Assembly: GCA_038145175.1 (NCBI GenBank)
Contig: JAYQPE010000001.1
Span: forward strand, 62,001-126,000
Direction of reading: 5' to 3'
From: ATZT02 sp038145175
GTDB taxonomy: Bacteria > Actinomycetota > Actinomycetes > S36-B12 > UBA5976
DNA length: 64,000 nt
Below the pieces are notes generated by a model, which was not told the origin of the DNA, did no database searches, and was given only the letters and a program-made list of their open reading frames with translations. How positions within the stretch are numbered: the first letter of the stretch is position 1; each line of letters starts with the position of its first letter. A program made the position numbers and the translations under genes. Positions 62,014 to 64,000 of the stretch are shown piece after piece.

Positions 62014-63282
62014 ATGGCAGGTTTGTTTCAAGCACCAAAAGGTGTGCCAGATTATTTTCCACCTAGGTCTAATGCTTTTTTAAAAGTTCAAGAAGCAATT
62101 GGTGAAACTGCAACATTAGCTGGTTATGGTTATGTTGAATTACCAATTTTTGAAGACGTAAATCTTTTTGTAAGAGGAATTGGTGAATCAACTGATGTAG
62201 TAAGTAAAGAAATGTATGTTTTCGAAGATCGCGGAGAACGACAACTTGCATTAAGACCTGAGGGTACGGCAGGTGTGGTTCGTTTAGTAATTGAAAATGG
62301 TTTAGACAAAGGTCAACTTCCTGTAAAACTTTGGTACAAAGGTCCTTTCTTTAGAGCAGAAAGACCACAACATGGAAGATATAGACAATTACAACAAGTG
62401 GGTATTGAGGCAATTGGTGCACCAGATCCAGCACTTGATGTTGAAGTAATTTGTGTAGCAGATGATGCATTTAAGAAATTAGGTTTGAAAAAATATAAAT
62501 TACTTCTGACTTCATTAGGTTGTTCAAATTGTAGACCTATTTATCGAGAAAAATTAACTAAATTTTTAACTAGTTTAAATCTAGACGAGGAAACAAAAGC
62601 AAGGGCTAAATTAAATCCTTTAAGGGTATTAGATGATAAACGTGAAGAAATTCAAAAACAATTAACAAATGCTCCGCTAATGATTAATGAATTGTGTTCT
62701 GAGTGTAATACTTATCATAAAGATGTTGAAAACTTATTAAACAAAAATGATGTGGATTTTATTCCAAGTCCAAAATTAGTAAGAGGCCTTGATTATTACA
62801 CCAAGACAACTTTTGAGTTTGATCATCCAGATTTAGGTGCTCAATCTGGAATAGGAGGAGGCGGCCGATACGACGGACTTATGGCAATTTTGGGCGGATC
62901 TGATTTAAGCGGAATTGGATTTGGAATTGGTACAGATAGAACTCTTATGGCTTGCGAAAAAGAAAACTTAAAACTTGCCAAAGACAATTTAGTTGACGTA
63001 TTTTTAGTTCCTATTGGTCGAAATGCTCAACAGTTATCAGTTTCCTTGTTAAGAAATCTAAGAAATGCAAATCTTGCAAGTGACATGGCTTATGGAGATA
63101 AGGGATTAAAAGGAGCGATGAAAGCAGCTGATAAGAGCGGTGCTCGCTTTGCGGTTGTTCTGGGAGATGAAGAAGTTGCAAATGCTCAAGTTCAAATCAA
63201 GGATTTATCCGATTCTTCTCAAGTTCAAGTTTCAATAGGTGACATGGTTAAACATCTAGAACAGGCTCTACGACAGAATTAG
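62014..63282 (+). CDS. hisS: Histidyl-tRNA synthetase
   Basis: The 422-residue class II enzyme charges tRNA-His. Motif 1 region is near 50, motif 2 contains RAERPQHGRYRQLQQVG near 115-131, and the histidine-binding segments RGLDYYTKTTFEF near 260 and GGGGRYDGL near 285 are present. A C-terminal anticodon-binding domain ends it. The ribosome binding site AAGGAG at 61997-62002 supports the ATG start. aspS follows after 53 bases. Confidence 0.97.
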   Translation: MAGLFQAPKGVPDYFPPRSNAFLKVQEAIGETATLAGYGYVELPIFEDVNLFVRGIGESTDVVSKEMYVFEDRGERQLALRPEGTAGVVRLVIENGLDKGQLPVKLWYKGPFFRAERPQHGRYRQLQQVGIEAIGAPDPALDVEVICVADDAFKKLGLKKYKLLLTSLGCSNCRPIYREKLTKFLTSLNLDEETKARAKLNPLRVLDDKREEIQKQLTNAPLMINELCSECNTYHKDVENLLNKNDVDFIPSPKLVRGLDYYTKTTFEFDHPDLGAQSGIGGGGRYDGLMAILGGSDLSGIGFGIGTDRTLMACEKENLKLAKDNLVDVFLVPIGRNAQQLSVSLLRNLRNANLASDMAYGDKGLKGAMKAADKSGARFAVVLGDEEVANAQVQIKDLSDSSQVQVSIGDMVKHLEQALRQN

Positions 63283-63335
63283 ATGTCTTGGAATAACAGA
63301 CAAATTGTTAGAAAAGTCTTGAAAAGGAAAACTTC

Positions 63336-64000
63336 GTGTTAAGAACCCATGTGGCAGATGCATTAAGAGCAATCGATGCTGAAGTTAAAGTCACTTTGGC
63401 AGGTTGGGTTGGTAACAGAAGAGATCACGGTGGAGTTGCCTTTATTGATTTAAGGGATGCTTCAGGAATTGTCCAAGTAGTTATTCATGATGAAAAATTA
63501 GCTCACGATTTGAAACCAGAAACTTGTGTGCAAATAAAAGGACAAGTAAAACTTCGCCCCAAAGGAAATGAAAATAAAGATTTACCAACAGGAGATATTG
63601 AAGTATTTGCTCAAGAAGTTAAAGTTTTATCTCAATCTGGCACGTTACCTTTTCAAATAGATAAAGATATCGATGTAAATGAAGAGACCAGACTTAAATT
63701 CCGATATCTAGATTTAAGAAGACCTTTTGGTCCAGGTAACGCATTAAGAATAAGAAGTAAAGTTAGCCAATATGCTCGCGATGTTTTACTAAATCACGAC
63801 TTTATAGAAGTAGAAACTCCAACTTTAACTAGGTCAACACCAGAAGGTGCTAGAGATTTTTTAGTTCCAGTTAGATTGCAACCTGGATCTTGGTATGCCT
63901 TACCTCAATCACCACAACTTTTTAAACAACTTTTAATGGTGGGCGGATTAGAAAAGTATTTTCAAATAGCTCGTTGCTACAGGGATGAAGATTTCAGAGC
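63336..64000 (+). CDS. aspS: Aspartyl-tRNA synthetase, N-terminal part (3' end outside window)
   Basis: The visible 221 residues begin MLRTHVADALRA and include the OB-fold anticodon-binding domain (VTLAGWVGNRRDHGGVAFIDLRD near 20-42) and the start of the catalytic core, with motif 1 (FIEVETPTLTRSTPEGARDF near 151) and the QSPQLFKQLLM segment. The GTG start has AAAAGGAAAA upstream. Whether it is discriminating or also charges tRNA-Asn depends on the unseen part. Confidence 0.95.
   Translation, partial: MLRTHVADALRAIDAEVKVTLAGWVGNRRDHGGVAFIDLRDASGIVQVVIHDEKLAHDLKPETCVQIKGQVKLRPKGNENKDLPTGDIEVFAQEVKVLSQSGTLPFQIDKDIDVNEETRLKFRYLDLRRPFGPGNALRIRSKVSQYARDVLLNHDFIEVETPTLTRSTPEGARDFLVPVRLQPGSWYALPQSPQLFKQLLMVGGLEKYFQIARCYRDEDFR

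Noticed and set aside
63283..63342. 19-codon frame starting right after hisS
   Set aside because: It overlaps the aspS start, lacks a ribosome binding site and matches no known small protein.
1..64000. CRISPR array, insertion sequence, rRNA or prophage
   Set aside because: No regularly spaced repeats, transposase motifs, rRNA stretches or phage structural genes were seen on either strand.

Overview
The window is 64 kb of AT-rich, tightly packed bacterial chromosome with the gene content of a streamlined, low-GC actinobacterium. The evidence is a set of families largely confined to Actinobacteria (SepH, DUF4193, DUF4235, DUF3093, DUF3159, DUF3000, the PGPGW/TIGR02611 protein, a SigA with a basic N-terminal tail, CeoB/CeoC, and the PgsA-PatA-PimA set). 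Their order largely follows the Mycobacterium tuberculosis block from sigA to dxs to ribD and from thrS to aspS. Low GC, very short gaps and a xylose ABC transporter beside dxs best fit the freshwater acI lineage (Nanopelagicales). That assignment is an inference from content; no 16S gene is present.

Layout: 1-1.4 kb, the end of metX and a secreted PKD-domain protein. 1.5-9.3 kb, the principal sigma factor, topoisomerase IV (parE, and a parC without its C-terminal domain), an NADP+ reductase and sepH. 9.4-16 kb, an MFS carrier, a suhB-like phosphatase, a gamma-carbonic-anhydrase-like protein, dut and small actinobacterial families, ending in ceoC/ceoB. 16-19 kb, a KimA-type potassium transporter and an RNA methyltransferase. 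19.2-28.7 kb, aconitase followed by a complete xylose uptake and isomerisation set (xylB, xylA, xylF, xylG, xylH and an epimerase). 28.8-34.6 kb, dxs, an iron permease, an RNase D-like protein, DUF3000, msrB and a RibD-like reductase. 34.7-41.1 kb, an accessory block rich in exported proteins (M23 peptidase, GH25 muramidase, GSDH-like protein, zinc peptidase). 41.2-41.4 kb, tRNA-Val, tRNA-Cys and tRNA-Gly. 41.6-64 kb, pabB, thrS, phosphatidylinositol-mannoside genes, pdxST, yebC, ruvCAB, secDF, rel, hisS and the start of aspS.

How the genes work together: imported xylose is isomerised and phosphorylated into the pentose phosphate pathway. A strong hairpin separates the abundant binding protein from the other transporter genes. 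CeoB/CeoC and the KimA-type carrier probably form a potassium module. The PgsA-PatA-PimA run makes inositol mannoside lipids. The exported hydrolases of the accessory block probably act on the cell wall.

The most unusual points are a near-perfect copy of the tRNA-Val 3' end that brackets one secreted zinc-peptidase gene like a miniature tRNA-borne island, the xylF-xylG hairpin, the short ParC, and eight convergent protein-gene pairs that all meet within 4 bp or overlap. No insertion sequence, CRISPR array, rRNA or complete prophage was seen. No stretch over 300 bases lacks a gene; the longest gap is the 206 bases before parE.
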